From the NCBI RefSeq assembly GCF_000479335.1, contig NC_022584.1, positions 930,001 through 994,000 on the forward strand: a stretch of 64,000 nucleotides of DNA, read 5' to 3'. This document shows, piece by piece, positions 51,701-58,296 of the stretch; within the stretch, counting starts at the first letter, position 1; every line of letters starts with the position of its first letter. The notes beneath the pieces are model-generated. The model saw only the letters and a list, made by a program, of their open reading frames with translations. It was not told where the DNA came from and ran no database searches. The DNA comes from Streptococcus ilei (lineage in GTDB: Bacteria > Bacillota > Bacilli > Lactobacillales > Streptococcaceae). The translations under genes and the position numbers were made by a program.

Positions 51701-53652
51701 ATTCTCTTCATAGCTATAGTTATAGCGTTAAAGCTATGATTGGGGAGCGCTCAAGGCAAACATCAGAAGCCGCATCAATCCAACCAGTTGTCGAATTGAT
51801 GGACGATAGAGATCCTCGTGTTCAATACGGTCCTGCCTTCAATAACTGGGAAGATGCTGACTTGTATGCAGGAACTGAAAAATACGCCGACCTATCCCTT
51901 GATAGCTACTCTGACAAAGATGCAACTGCTAGCATCTCTTTCAATGGACGAGGAATTGAAATCTATGGTCTCAAATCGTCTGAATTGGGCCTAGCAGAAG
52001 TCCAAATCGATGGAAAAAAAGTGGGAAATCTGGATTTCTACACATCTGGAGAAACGGAAAAAAGCGCTCTAATCGGTCGTTTTACAGGACTTCCTGATGG
52101 AGATCACCTCCTAACTCTGACCGTGAAGAAGGAGCACTTAAACCGTGGGAATGAACGCTCAAAAATTTCCTTGGATTATTTTAAAATCTATCCTGGTCAA
52201 GGCGCGACTGTTGAAAAGATGGATGACAGAGATCCTCGTATCCACTATGGTTCTTTGTTCAAAGACTGGAATGAATCAGGCTTATATCAAACGACAGAAA
52301 AATACGCGACTCTCCAAAATGTGGATCCATCTCAGTATTCTGAGGCCAAGGCAATCATTCCTTTCACTGGTACAGGTATCCGTATCTACGGCTTAAAATC
52401 TTCTGACTATGGAAAAGCCTTAGTAACCCTAGATGGAAAAGAAATGCCAAGTTTGGACTTTTACTCCAGTGCTGACTATGAAAAGAATGTATTGATTGGC
52501 GAGTATACAAACTTAAGCAATGGAGATCATATTCTCACCTTGACAGTGGATCCTAACTCTCCAGATGGTAGAAAGATGATTTCTCTGGATTCATTTGACA
52601 TATTGAAGCCAGCAACCGTATCCCTAGATACTCCAAGCCTAGCCCCAATACAAGCAGGCGATCAAACCATTACCCTCACACTTCCGTCTGGAGAATGGGA
52701 TGCTATTGCTGTACAATTCCCAGGTACAAAAGATCCTGTTTTCCTCAAGAAAACCGATGACCAACACGTCACCCTATCAGATGGAAATCGAGTGTTGCCG
52801 ATTAAAAACCAGCAAATTGAACTCCCAATCCCAGAAACTGCTCATCAAAAACAAGATCAGATCATCTCAGCCTATGCCATCCGAGGGAAAACCATCACTA
52901 GTCCAGTCGTCTCTCTCTTACCTTCTCTTGTGACAAGTTTGGGAGAGGAAGAAGCACCTGTAGTGACCCTTCCTGAGTACACTGATCCAATCGGCACAGC
53001 TGGACAAGAAGCACCTATCCTTTCTCTACCAGAATATGTCCTTCGGGTACTGAAAGACCAAGCCAGCAAGGTAGAGGTCATTAGTGGAGAAAATGAGATT
53101 GGAACAGAAAGTCATTTAGAGATCCAAAAGGTCCTTGACCAAGGTCTCTTCGGCAAGACCTACGATGCTTTCAACCTTCAACTGAGGGATAAAGAGGGAA
53201 ATCCAGTTCCAGTGAAGGGAAGTGTATTGGTTCGACTTCCACTATCCAGAGAAGTGAAGCAACTTTATGTCTTGACTCCTGATCAAGGTCTCCAACCATT
53301 AGAATTTACACTTCGAGAGGGCATGATTGAATTCATGGTCCAAGAATTAGGAACCTATGCTATTGTCTATAAGACAAAATTAGAAACTGGACCATTCATT
53401 TCAAGTCTTCCTGAAAAAGTGGATTCTGCTTTTTCTGGAAGCAAGGGACAATATACTCCTCTTTTAGAGCATCCTAGTCCAACGAATACCAGTGATGCTT
53501 TGATGAGTGTTCCAACCTCTAAACAAGATCAGACTTCGCAAGGACAACTTCCAAGAACGAATACAGAACACAGTAGTTCATACCTACTCTTCTTAGCGGG
53601 TCTTAACCTTGTTCTCGCAGCTAGCTTCCTAGAGAAAAAGAAACAGGATTAG
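48766..53652 (+). CDS. Cell-wall-anchored GH95 alpha-L-fucosidase
   Basis: A 1628-residue secreted enzyme that should remove alpha-1,2-linked fucose from host glycans. I start at ATG 48766 (MDQRFWETSCRYSIRK) with GAGGAG upstream. Layout: YSIRK signal peptide (about 12-40), Ser/Thr-rich linker, GH95 domain (about 100-880), two tandem sandwich modules of about 140 residues (each starting MDDRDPRxxYG), a C-terminal region, then LPRTN, a hydrophobic helix and KKKQD. GH95 active-site residues known from Bifidobacterium AfcA have counterparts: Asn506 and Asn508 (NVNLQMNYW), Glu643 (SPEHG), Asp804 (IDGNFG). The sorting signal ends TN rather than TG. Confidence 0.92.
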   Translation: MDQRFWETSCRYSIRKLTVGTASVLLGAFFLSSHQVDADSIVGSQNESNHLEAAPSLESPTDRTGGSKSENPHIAPISEERSSTPDRAVESHHTDDSTTSIETNKDKETMKVETPVAKQTDYQLSYNQPAAATYDGWEKQALPVGNGEMGAKVFGLIGEERIQYNEKTLWSGGPQPDSTDYNGGNYQDRYKILAEIRKALEAGDRQKAKQLAEENLVGPNNAQYGRYLSFGDIFMVFNNQKKGLENVTDYHRDLDITEAITTTSYSQDGTTFKRETFSSYPDDVTVTHLSKKGDKTLDFTLWNSLTEDLLANGDYSWEYSNYKQGAVMTDSNGILLKGTVKDNGLQFASYLGIKTDGQVTAQDGYLTVTGASYATLLLSAKTNYAQNPKTNYRKDIDVENTVKSIVEAAKAKDYETLKHDHIEDYQRLFNRVQLNLGGNKSSQTTKEALQTYDPTKGQELEELFFQYGRYLLISSSRDRTDALPANLQGVWNAVDNPPWNADYHLNVNLQMNYWPAYMSNLAETAKPMVNYIDDMRYYGRIAAKEYAGIESKEGQENGWLVHTQATPFGWTTPGWNYYWGWSPAANAWMMQNVYDYYKFTKDETYLKEKIYPMLKETAKFWNSFLHFDKSSDRWVSSPSYSPEHGTITIGNTFDQSLVWQLFHDYMEAANHLNVDQDLVTEVKAKFDKLKPLHINQDGRIKEWYEEDSPQFTNEGIENHHRHVSHLVGLFPGTLFDKDQPEYLEAARATLNHRGDGGTGWSKANKINLWARLLDGNRAHRLLAEQLKSSTLENLWDTHEPFQIDGNFGATSGMAEMLLQSHTGYIAPLPALPDAWKDGQVSGLVARGNFEVSMKWKEKNLETLAFLSHAGGDLVVDYPDIESSIVKINGKEIKPTLLKGNRIQIATQKGDQVTFEKLPERVTRLSAVRKDAVTAELDFNPVKDATHYIIRRESKDESSDAPSVKEFLTNVTHFIDRSIDSLHSYSYSVKAMIGERSRQTSEAASIQPVVELMDDRDPRVQYGPAFNNWEDADLYAGTEKYADLSLDSYSDKDATASISFNGRGIEIYGLKSSELGLAEVQIDGKKVGNLDFYTSGETEKSALIGRFTGLPDGDHLLTLTVKKEHLNRGNERSKISLDYFKIYPGQGATVEKMDDRDPRIHYGSLFKDWNESGLYQTTEKYATLQNVDPSQYSEAKAIIPFTGTGIRIYGLKSSDYGKALVTLDGKEMPSLDFYSSADYEKNVLIGEYTNLSNGDHILTLTVDPNSPDGRKMISLDSFDILKPATVSLDTPSLAPIQAGDQTITLTLPSGEWDAIAVQFPGTKDPVFLKKTDDQHVTLSDGNRVLPIKNQQIELPIPETAHQKQDQIISAYAIRGKTITSPVVSLLPSLVTSLGEEEAPVVTLPEYTDPIGTAGQEAPILSLPEYVLRVLKDQASKVEVISGENEIGTESHLEIQKVLDQGLFGKTYDAFNLQLRDKEGNPVPVKGSVLVRLPLSREVKQLYVLTPDQGLQPLEFTLREGMIEFMVQELGTYAIVYKTKLETGPFISSLPEKVDSAFSGSKGQYTPLLEHPSPTNTSDALMSVPTSKQDQTSQGQLPRTNTEHSSSYLLFLAGLNLVLAASFLEKKKQD

Positions 53653-53678
53653 CTAAATGTGGCTAACAACATCAATAC

Positions 53679-53858
53679 AAAGAGGCTGGGACAAAAGTCC
53701 TAGCCTCTCAATTGTTTTTGGATTGTCGAGCAAGACGCAGTGGTTGAGTGGCCTCTACTACGCTGATTTCATCAGCTTTTACAGCCCTACTCGACTGTGC
53801 GGAGGTAGGACGACGAAATCGAATTCTAACGAATGACCGATTTCTGTCCCACTATCTT
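53679..53858. repeat. Dispersed intergenic repeat, copy E (full length)
   Basis: Arm AGAGGCTGGGAC/GTCCTAGCCTC, centre AGCAAGACGCAGTGGTTGAG with GCTGAT-TTC-ATCAGC hairpin and CTACTCGACTGTGCGG, and far arm GGACGACGAAATCG ... CGATTTCTGTCC. The first arm is the likely fucosidase terminator and the second could stop the ABC gene on the other strand. Confidence 0.88.
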
Positions 53859-53862
53859 TATT

Positions 53863-54666
53863 TTATCCCAAAACCAATTCGTCACTCACCAAGGTTTCAC
53901 CACTATTCTGATGAAAAAGGCGCATCAAGTCTTCAACCGTCAGGTTCTTCTTTTCTTCCCCTTTAACGTCGACCACAATTTTGCCTTGGTAGAGCATGAT
54001 CAAACGATTGCCATATGCGATGGCATGGTTCATATCATGCGTAATCATCAAGGTTGTCAAATCATGACTTTCCACGATCTTTTGCGTCAATTCCATGACC
54101 ATTTCACTGGTCTTGGGATCGAGCGCTGAGGTATGTTCATCCAGTAGCAAGAGTTTTGGTTTGACCAAGGCAGCCATGACCAAGGTCAAAGCTTGCCGTT
54201 GTCCCCCTGATAAATATTGCGTGTCCACTTTGAGGCGATTTTCCAAACCAATATTGAGTTCCTTCAAAGCCGTTTTAAATTCTTCGCGGTCTTTTTCTTT
54301 AACCCCCCAACTGAGTCCCCGTCTTGCTCCCCGTTTTTTAGCAATGGCCATATTTTCTTCAATGGTCAAGCGGGAAGCCGTCCCCATCTTAGGATCCTGG
54401 AAAACACGGGCGATCTCCTTAGCACGCTTCCGAACACTGGTCTGCTTAATAGATTTTCCTTCTAACAGGATATCTCCTTGGTCCACTTGCAAGCCACCTG
54501 CCAGAATGTTCATCAATGTCGATTTCCCTGCTCCATTTCCTCCGATGACGGAAATGAAATCTCCTTCTTCTACTGTCAGGTCCAAGCCTTTGAGAACATG
54601 GTTTTCATTGACTGTTCCTGCTTCAAATGTCTTATGTATATCTTCGATTTTTAACAATGTTGCCAT
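53863..54666 (-). CDS. ABC transporter ATP-binding protein (TrpZ/COG1101 type)
   Basis: A 267-residue ATPase. Walker A GGNGAGKST, signature LSGGQRQALTLVMAAL, Walker B LLLLDEHTSALDP (His where Pro is usual, as in COG1101), H-loop ITHD. It serves the COG2984/COG4120 permease family thought to import aromatic amino acids, especially tryptophan. Third gene after the substrate-binding and permease genes. The ATG has AAAGGAG. Confidence 0.87.
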   Translation of the reverse strand: MATLLKIEDIHKTFEAGTVNENHVLKGLDLTVEEGDFISVIGGNGAGKSTLMNILAGGLQVDQGDILLEGKSIKQTSVRKRAKEIARVFQDPKMGTASRLTIEENMAIAKKRGARRGLSWGVKEKDREEFKTALKELNIGLENRLKVDTQYLSGGQRQALTLVMAALVKPKLLLLDEHTSALDPKTSEMVMELTQKIVESHDLTTLMITHDMNHAIAYGNRLIMLYQGKIVVDVKGEEKKNLTVEDLMRLFHQNSGETLVSDELVLG

Positions 54667-54679
54667 TTATCTTCTCCTT

Positions 54680-55576
54680 TTAGTTGCTGGTTAATTTTAA
54701 TCCACGAATCTTGAGACGTTTCTGGGCTTCTGGTGCAAACAAGACCAAGGCCAAGAGAATAGCATTAAACAAACGGACTAAGTTTTGATCTAAGTTTGGA
54801 ATTTCATAGATATTGAGGATAATGAGGCGGTAAACAATTGCCCCCACTCCAATCGAAAGTAAGCGTCCTCCAATGGTCAAATCATGGATCAAGACTTCTG
54901 CTAGAATAACGGCGCTAAGTCCTACGACGATGGTCCCTGTACCAGAAGTCACGTCTGAGAAGCCATCTGTCTGAGCGAAGAGAGCCCCACACAATGCAAC
55001 CAGTCCATTAGAAATCATATAACCGAAAATCTTCATGGTGTCCACATTCACCCCATTGGCCTCACTCATTGGGATATTGTCACCCGTTGAACGAAGAACC
55101 AAGCCAATCTGAGTTTTCATTAAGAGGGTCAAAATCAGACAGACCAATAACAAACAAGAAAGACTAACAGCAAAGACAGCAGCCTCATTGGACAAACCCA
55201 GCCCCATCACAGACTTGAAGATGGTACTTGAATCTCCAATGGATAAATTAGGAACACCTCCCATGATCTTAATATTGATCGAATAGAGACCCGTCAGGGT
55301 CACAATCCCTGTTAAGAGTGCGGGGATCTTCATCTTAGTATGAAGGAGGCCAGAAACTAGACCTGCTAACATCCCTGCAAAAATAGAAAAGAGGGTCGCT
55401 AACCATGGGTTTTGACCTGCTTGAATTTGGGATGCAACGACTGCCGCTCCAAGCGGGAAAGCCCCTTCTGCTGTCATATCCGCTATATCTAAAATGCGGA
55501 ATGTTAAGAATATACCAATGGCCATAATCGACCACAATAAACCTTCAGATAAACTTGATAATACTAAATCCATCAT
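54680..55576 (-). CDS. ABC transporter permease (TrpY/COG4120 type)
   Basis: A 298-residue membrane protein with about nine hydrophobic helices. Marks: FRILDIADMTAEGAFPLGAAVVAS (about 26-49), LSGLLHTKMKIPALLTGIVTLTGLYSINI, and VLRSTGDNIPMSEANGVNVDTMKIFGY, all typical of this family. Two adjacent ATGs follow AGGAG (second at 55573, 7 bases away); the true start is one of these. Confidence 0.87.
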   Translation of the reverse strand: MMDLVLSSLSEGLLWSIMAIGIFLTFRILDIADMTAEGAFPLGAAVVASQIQAGQNPWLATLFSIFAGMLAGLVSGLLHTKMKIPALLTGIVTLTGLYSINIKIMGGVPNLSIGDSSTIFKSVMGLGLSNEAAVFAVSLSCLLLVCLILTLLMKTQIGLVLRSTGDNIPMSEANGVNVDTMKIFGYMISNGLVALCGALFAQTDGFSDVTSGTGTIVVGLSAVILAEVLIHDLTIGGRLLSIGVGAIVYRLIILNIYEIPNLDQNLVRLFNAILLALVLFAPEAQKRLKIRGLKLTSN

Positions 55577-55583
55577 CCATCTC

Positions 55584-56558
55584 CTATTTCTTTTCGTTTA
55601 TACCAGAGAGATCAATTCCTAATTTCTTAGCCATCTCTTTGTTGACATATAATTCTAAATTCTTAGGGGCTTCCACTGCCAGATCGGCTACCTTTTCCCC
55701 TTTCAGGATACGAATCGCCATCCGGGCAGATTGACGACCCAACTCGGTGTAGTCTGTCCCATAGGTATAGAGCCCTCCTACTTGAGCCATTTCAATTGAA
55801 CCTCCAATGACTGGAACTTTGTGTTTTAAAGAAACTTGTTTGATCGTTTCCATCGTAGAGGAAATAATGTTGTCTGTTGGAATAAAGACTAGATCGACCT
55901 CTGACATCAAACTGTCCGCTGCTGCTTTCACATTATTACTGTCTAAGATGGTTTTCTCTACGACACGGTAGCCTTTAGCCTCAAGAACCTTCTTGGCTTC
56001 CTCTTTTTGAACGACTGAGTTGGGTTCACTTTGCGTATAGAGGATCCCAATCGTCTTAGCTGTTGGCAAAACCTTTTGAATCAGATCGACTTGCGTAGCA
56101 ATGGCATCTGAAGATTGGTCGCTCGTTCCTGTCACATTGCCACTAGGACGATCCAAGTTCTTGACCAACTTAGCAGCCAGAGGGTCCGTCACTGCAGAAA
56201 AGACTACAGGGGTTCTTTTGCTCGTATTGGCAATACTTTGTGCCGATGGAGTCGCAATGGCAAACACAAGGTCACTTTCCTGTGATAATTGATTTGAAAT
56301 GTTTTTCAAATTTCTCTGCTCCCCTTGAGCATTTTGATAATCAATTTCAATCTCTTCTCCATCTACATAGCCTTGTTTTGCTAACTCTTCCACAAAGCCT
56401 TTTCGAGTTGTATCAAGAGACTTATGGGTAATATACTGAGAAATCCCAATCTTAATCTTTTGATGCTTAGAGGTCTTCAAGTGATGGAGGCTCAAGAGAG
56501 AGGTCATCAATAGACCAACTACCAGAACCGGGGCAATTAACTTCTTTACAACTTTCAT
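55584..56558 (-). CDS. ABC transporter substrate-binding protein (TrpX/COG2984 type)
   Basis: A 324-residue binding protein: N-terminal anchor MKVVKKLIAPVLVVGLLMTSLLSL without a lipobox Cys, so it may be a membrane-tethered or cleaved form. Domain marks: KIGISQYITHKSLDTTRKGF, VFAIATPSAQSIANTSKRTPVVFSAVTDPLAAKLV, NVTGTSDQSS, and YTYGTDYTELGRQSARMA. COG2984 proteins bind tryptophan or other aromatics in related streptococci. I start at ATG 56558 with AAGGAG; earlier codons in the frame run through the attenuator and are not coding. Confidence 0.85.
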   Translation of the reverse strand: MKVVKKLIAPVLVVGLLMTSLLSLHHLKTSKHQKIKIGISQYITHKSLDTTRKGFVEELAKQGYVDGEEIEIDYQNAQGEQRNLKNISNQLSQESDLVFAIATPSAQSIANTSKRTPVVFSAVTDPLAAKLVKNLDRPSGNVTGTSDQSSDAIATQVDLIQKVLPTAKTIGILYTQSEPNSVVQKEEAKKVLEAKGYRVVEKTILDSNNVKAAADSLMSEVDLVFIPTDNIISSTMETIKQVSLKHKVPVIGGSIEMAQVGGLYTYGTDYTELGRQSARMAIRILKGEKVADLAVEAPKNLELYVNKEMAKKLGIDLSGINEKK

Positions 56559-56597
56559 GAAACATGTCTCCTTCTCTAAAACATTCAAACAGCATAC

Positions 56598-56627
56598 AAA
56601 AAACCGTTTAGATGATTCTAAACGGTT
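56598..56627 (-). terminator. Attenuator terminator before the TrpX-like gene
   Basis: Minus strand AACCGTTTAGA, loop ATCA, TCTAAACGGTT, then a T-run. It lies 40 bases before the ATG and inside the transcript. Confidence 0.9.
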
Positions 56628-56774
56628 GGTATCATTCCTCACAAACTTAAAAGTATGCCAGCATTGCCGTCCATTTAGATATCATCTATATGGACCACAA
56701 TCAAAAATCTTAGCCACATAGATACAAACAAATTGCTCGTTTCGTTTGCATCCATGAGTTCATGTCTACAAACA

Positions 56775-56834
56775 CTATCTAAAGTAGCTAAAGTAAAAGT
56801 TTTGATTCAACAATGTGGAGTTCGTGTTTTTCAT
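56775..56834 (-). CDS. Putative Phe/Tyr-rich leader peptide
   Basis: ATG 56834 to TAG 56775, reading MKNTNSTLLNQNFYFSYFR. Five of the last seven residues are Phe or Tyr, coded TTT TAC TTT AGC TAC TTT. The stop codon is 1 base before segment a of the hairpin chain, so a ribosome at the stop would cover a, while one stalled at the first aromatic codons would leave it free. The ribosome site AAAGCAG is weak. There is no Trp codon here. Confidence 0.6.
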   Translation of the reverse strand: MKNTNSTLLNQNFYFSYFR

Positions 56835-56865
56835 AAAATTCTGCTTTCGTTTTTTTATGTTGACT

Positions 56866-56894
56866 ATCTTACCGAAATTTTTTCAGGCTGTCAA
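56866..56894 (-). promoter_or_regulatory. Promoter of the TrpX-like operon
   Basis: -35 TTGACA (56889-56894), 17-base spacer, -10 TAAGAT (56866-56871). It puts the transcript start about 25 bases before the leader ATG. Confidence 0.85.
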
Positions 56895-56950
56895 GCCTAA
56901 ATTCAGAATTTTTTTAATTATCTTATATTTTCTTCATTACCAAACAAAAA

Positions 56951-56972
56951 AGTGCCCGATGAGGGCACTAAA
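56951..56972 (-). terminator. Short hairpin after paralogue 1
   Basis: Minus strand AGTGCCC, loop TCATCG, GGGCACTTTTTTG: a 7-bp stem with a T-run after the paralogue 1 stop. Confidence 0.75.
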
Positions 56973-56984
56973 TGAGCGAATATC

Positions 56985-58025
56985 TTATTTTTTAAAGGTG
57001 AATTTAAAATCATCCTCTTCATTCTGATAAACCGTTAAGATTCCGTTTACCAATTTATATTTGAGATTGTATTGCATTACAAAGTTTCCACCACTATCTA
57101 CAAGAAATTCATGAGTTTTTTCAGATAACTCGCCTTCAAATAACACCATATCTATGGTTCCTTTTTTAACATCAATTTCAACTCCTATTTCCTTCAAGTA
57201 ACCCCATTTGCTTCGTTCCTCAATGTACTCCAATGCATTTTCCACAGAATTTAAATAACTTTTATCGCCTTCAAGGAGTTTTTTTGCTGCTCCTTTAAAA
57301 TCAACTTTTCCTGATGTAGAAATTTTTACATTGTTACCCTCTACTTCCACAATCATTTCGACATCTTTAAAAAATTCACCAGAGATATCTAAAGTCGAGG
57401 TGAAACTTTCTTTAAAACCAGATGTCATTTCTTTCTTCACTTCAGGAGTAGCTGACCATTTCCCTTGAATACTATTTGGATTTTTAGCAAATAACAAAAA
57501 GGCAAGCACAGACAAAACTGCAACGGCAACTAGACTACATAATCCAATAATAAGCCCTTTTTTAGACTTCTTCACTGGCATTGGACCTTGGCCCATATAT
57601 GAGGAATTAGTCTGGTAATTCAGTTGCCCATTGTTTGGATAGCCACCCTGCATCTGAGCATTGGTATAGGATGTGAAGGGCGCTCCCTCTTGAGCCGACT
57701 CCTGAACAGGAGCTTGTGGCTGGATTCCACCTTGACCAAAAGCTTGTCCTTGTTGTTGAAACGGACTTGTTGCACCTTGGAATTGATTTGGAGCTGAACT
57801 TGCACCTCCAAATGGGGCTTGGGTCGGAGTTGGACCTCCGAACTGTGCTTGTTCTGGTGATGGCGTCGCACCTTCAAATGGAGATTGAATTGGATTTACC
57901 AGCGTATCCTGTGTCGCTTGTGTTTCTGGACTTTCAAACTGACCAAAAACCTGTTCGATTTCCTCCTGATTGGCCGGTCGACCATGGACTCTCTCGAACT
58001 CTGCTAACCATTCTTCTGGTTTCAT
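56985..58025 (-). CDS. Membrane protein of unknown function, paralogue 1
   Basis: A 346-residue protein whose N-terminus MKPEEWLAEFERVHGRPANQEEIEQVFGQFE is nearly the same as that of the gene upstream. Layout: this 30-residue cytoplasmic motif, a Pro/Gln/Gly-rich linker (about 31-150), basic KKSKKG, one membrane helix (about 158-180), then an outer domain of about 165 residues starting NPNSIQGKWSATPE. No family is recognised. The start is ATG 58025 with AGAAGG; GTG three codons earlier is possible. It has diverged from paralogue 2 most in the outer domain. Confidence 0.75.
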   Translation of the reverse strand: MKPEEWLAEFERVHGRPANQEEIEQVFGQFESPETQATQDTLVNPIQSPFEGATPSPEQAQFGGPTPTQAPFGGASSAPNQFQGATSPFQQQGQAFGQGGIQPQAPVQESAQEGAPFTSYTNAQMQGGYPNNGQLNYQTNSSYMGQGPMPVKKSKKGLIIGLCSLVAVAVLSVLAFLLFAKNPNSIQGKWSATPEVKKEMTSGFKESFTSTLDISGEFFKDVEMIVEVEGNNVKISTSGKVDFKGAAKKLLEGDKSYLNSVENALEYIEERSKWGYLKEIGVEIDVKKGTIDMVLFEGELSEKTHEFLVDSGGNFVMQYNLKYKLVNGILTVYQNEEDDFKFTFKK

Positions 58026-58130
58026 GACTATCACCTTCTAACCTTTACTTATTTTATTATAAAGGAAATTCATAGGAGAAGCAAACCCTACTAAAATGAG
58101 TATAAAAATCAGGAAAAACCTTGATTTTAT

Positions 58131-58280
58131 GGCTCTATAATTTCTGTAGTGGATAATATCACCATAGGAATTATGGAGCCTATTTTGTTGTAGAAAACAA
58201 GAACATCAAAAAGGAGAGAACCAATTTGGTCCTCTCCAGGGTATAACTTTTCATCAACCCACTACAGTTGACAAAGAGCC
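58131..58280. mobile_element. 150-bp remnant or MITE with ISL3-like inverted ends
   Basis: Begins GGCTCTATAATTTCTGTAGT and ends, on the other strand, GGCTCTTTGTCAACTGTAGT followed by GGGTTGATGAAAAG. These ends resemble terminal repeats of ISL3-family elements such as IS1167 and IS1193 in streptococci. No transposase remains, only a GGAGAGAACCA/TGGTCCTCTCC hairpin. I see no clear target duplication. Confidence 0.6.
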
Positions 58281-58296
58281 TAAATAAGCGAATATC

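Larger units (their letters stand above)
56598..56871 (-). promoter_or_regulatory. Aromatic attenuator leader of the TrpX-like operon
   Basis: Minus strand. -10 TAAGAT (56871-56866) with -35 TTGACA at 56894-56889, 17-base spacer. Then the 19-codon ORF, then seven segments each complementary to the next: a 56773-56761, b 56756-56744, c 56729-56714, d 56695-56684, e 56680-56669, f 56627-56617, g 56612-56602. Pairs: a-b 11 (with 2x2 GA loop), b-c 13, c-d 10, d-e 11 of 12, e-f 9, f-g 11. f-g plus T-run is the terminator. a-b, c-d, e-f excludes it; b-c, d-e, f-g forms it. Confidence 0.72.

Noticed and set aside
56598..56700. T-box riboswitch before the TrpX-like gene
   Set aside because: The expected TGGNACC antiterminator bulge is not found; GAATGATACC nearby lacks the TGG. 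The hairpin chain fits better.
56700..56760. Two alternative small ORFs with one Trp codon each in the attenuator (around 56760 and 56751)
   Set aside because: Neither has a ribosome site and both run through the hairpin segments; the FYFSYFR ORF is better placed.
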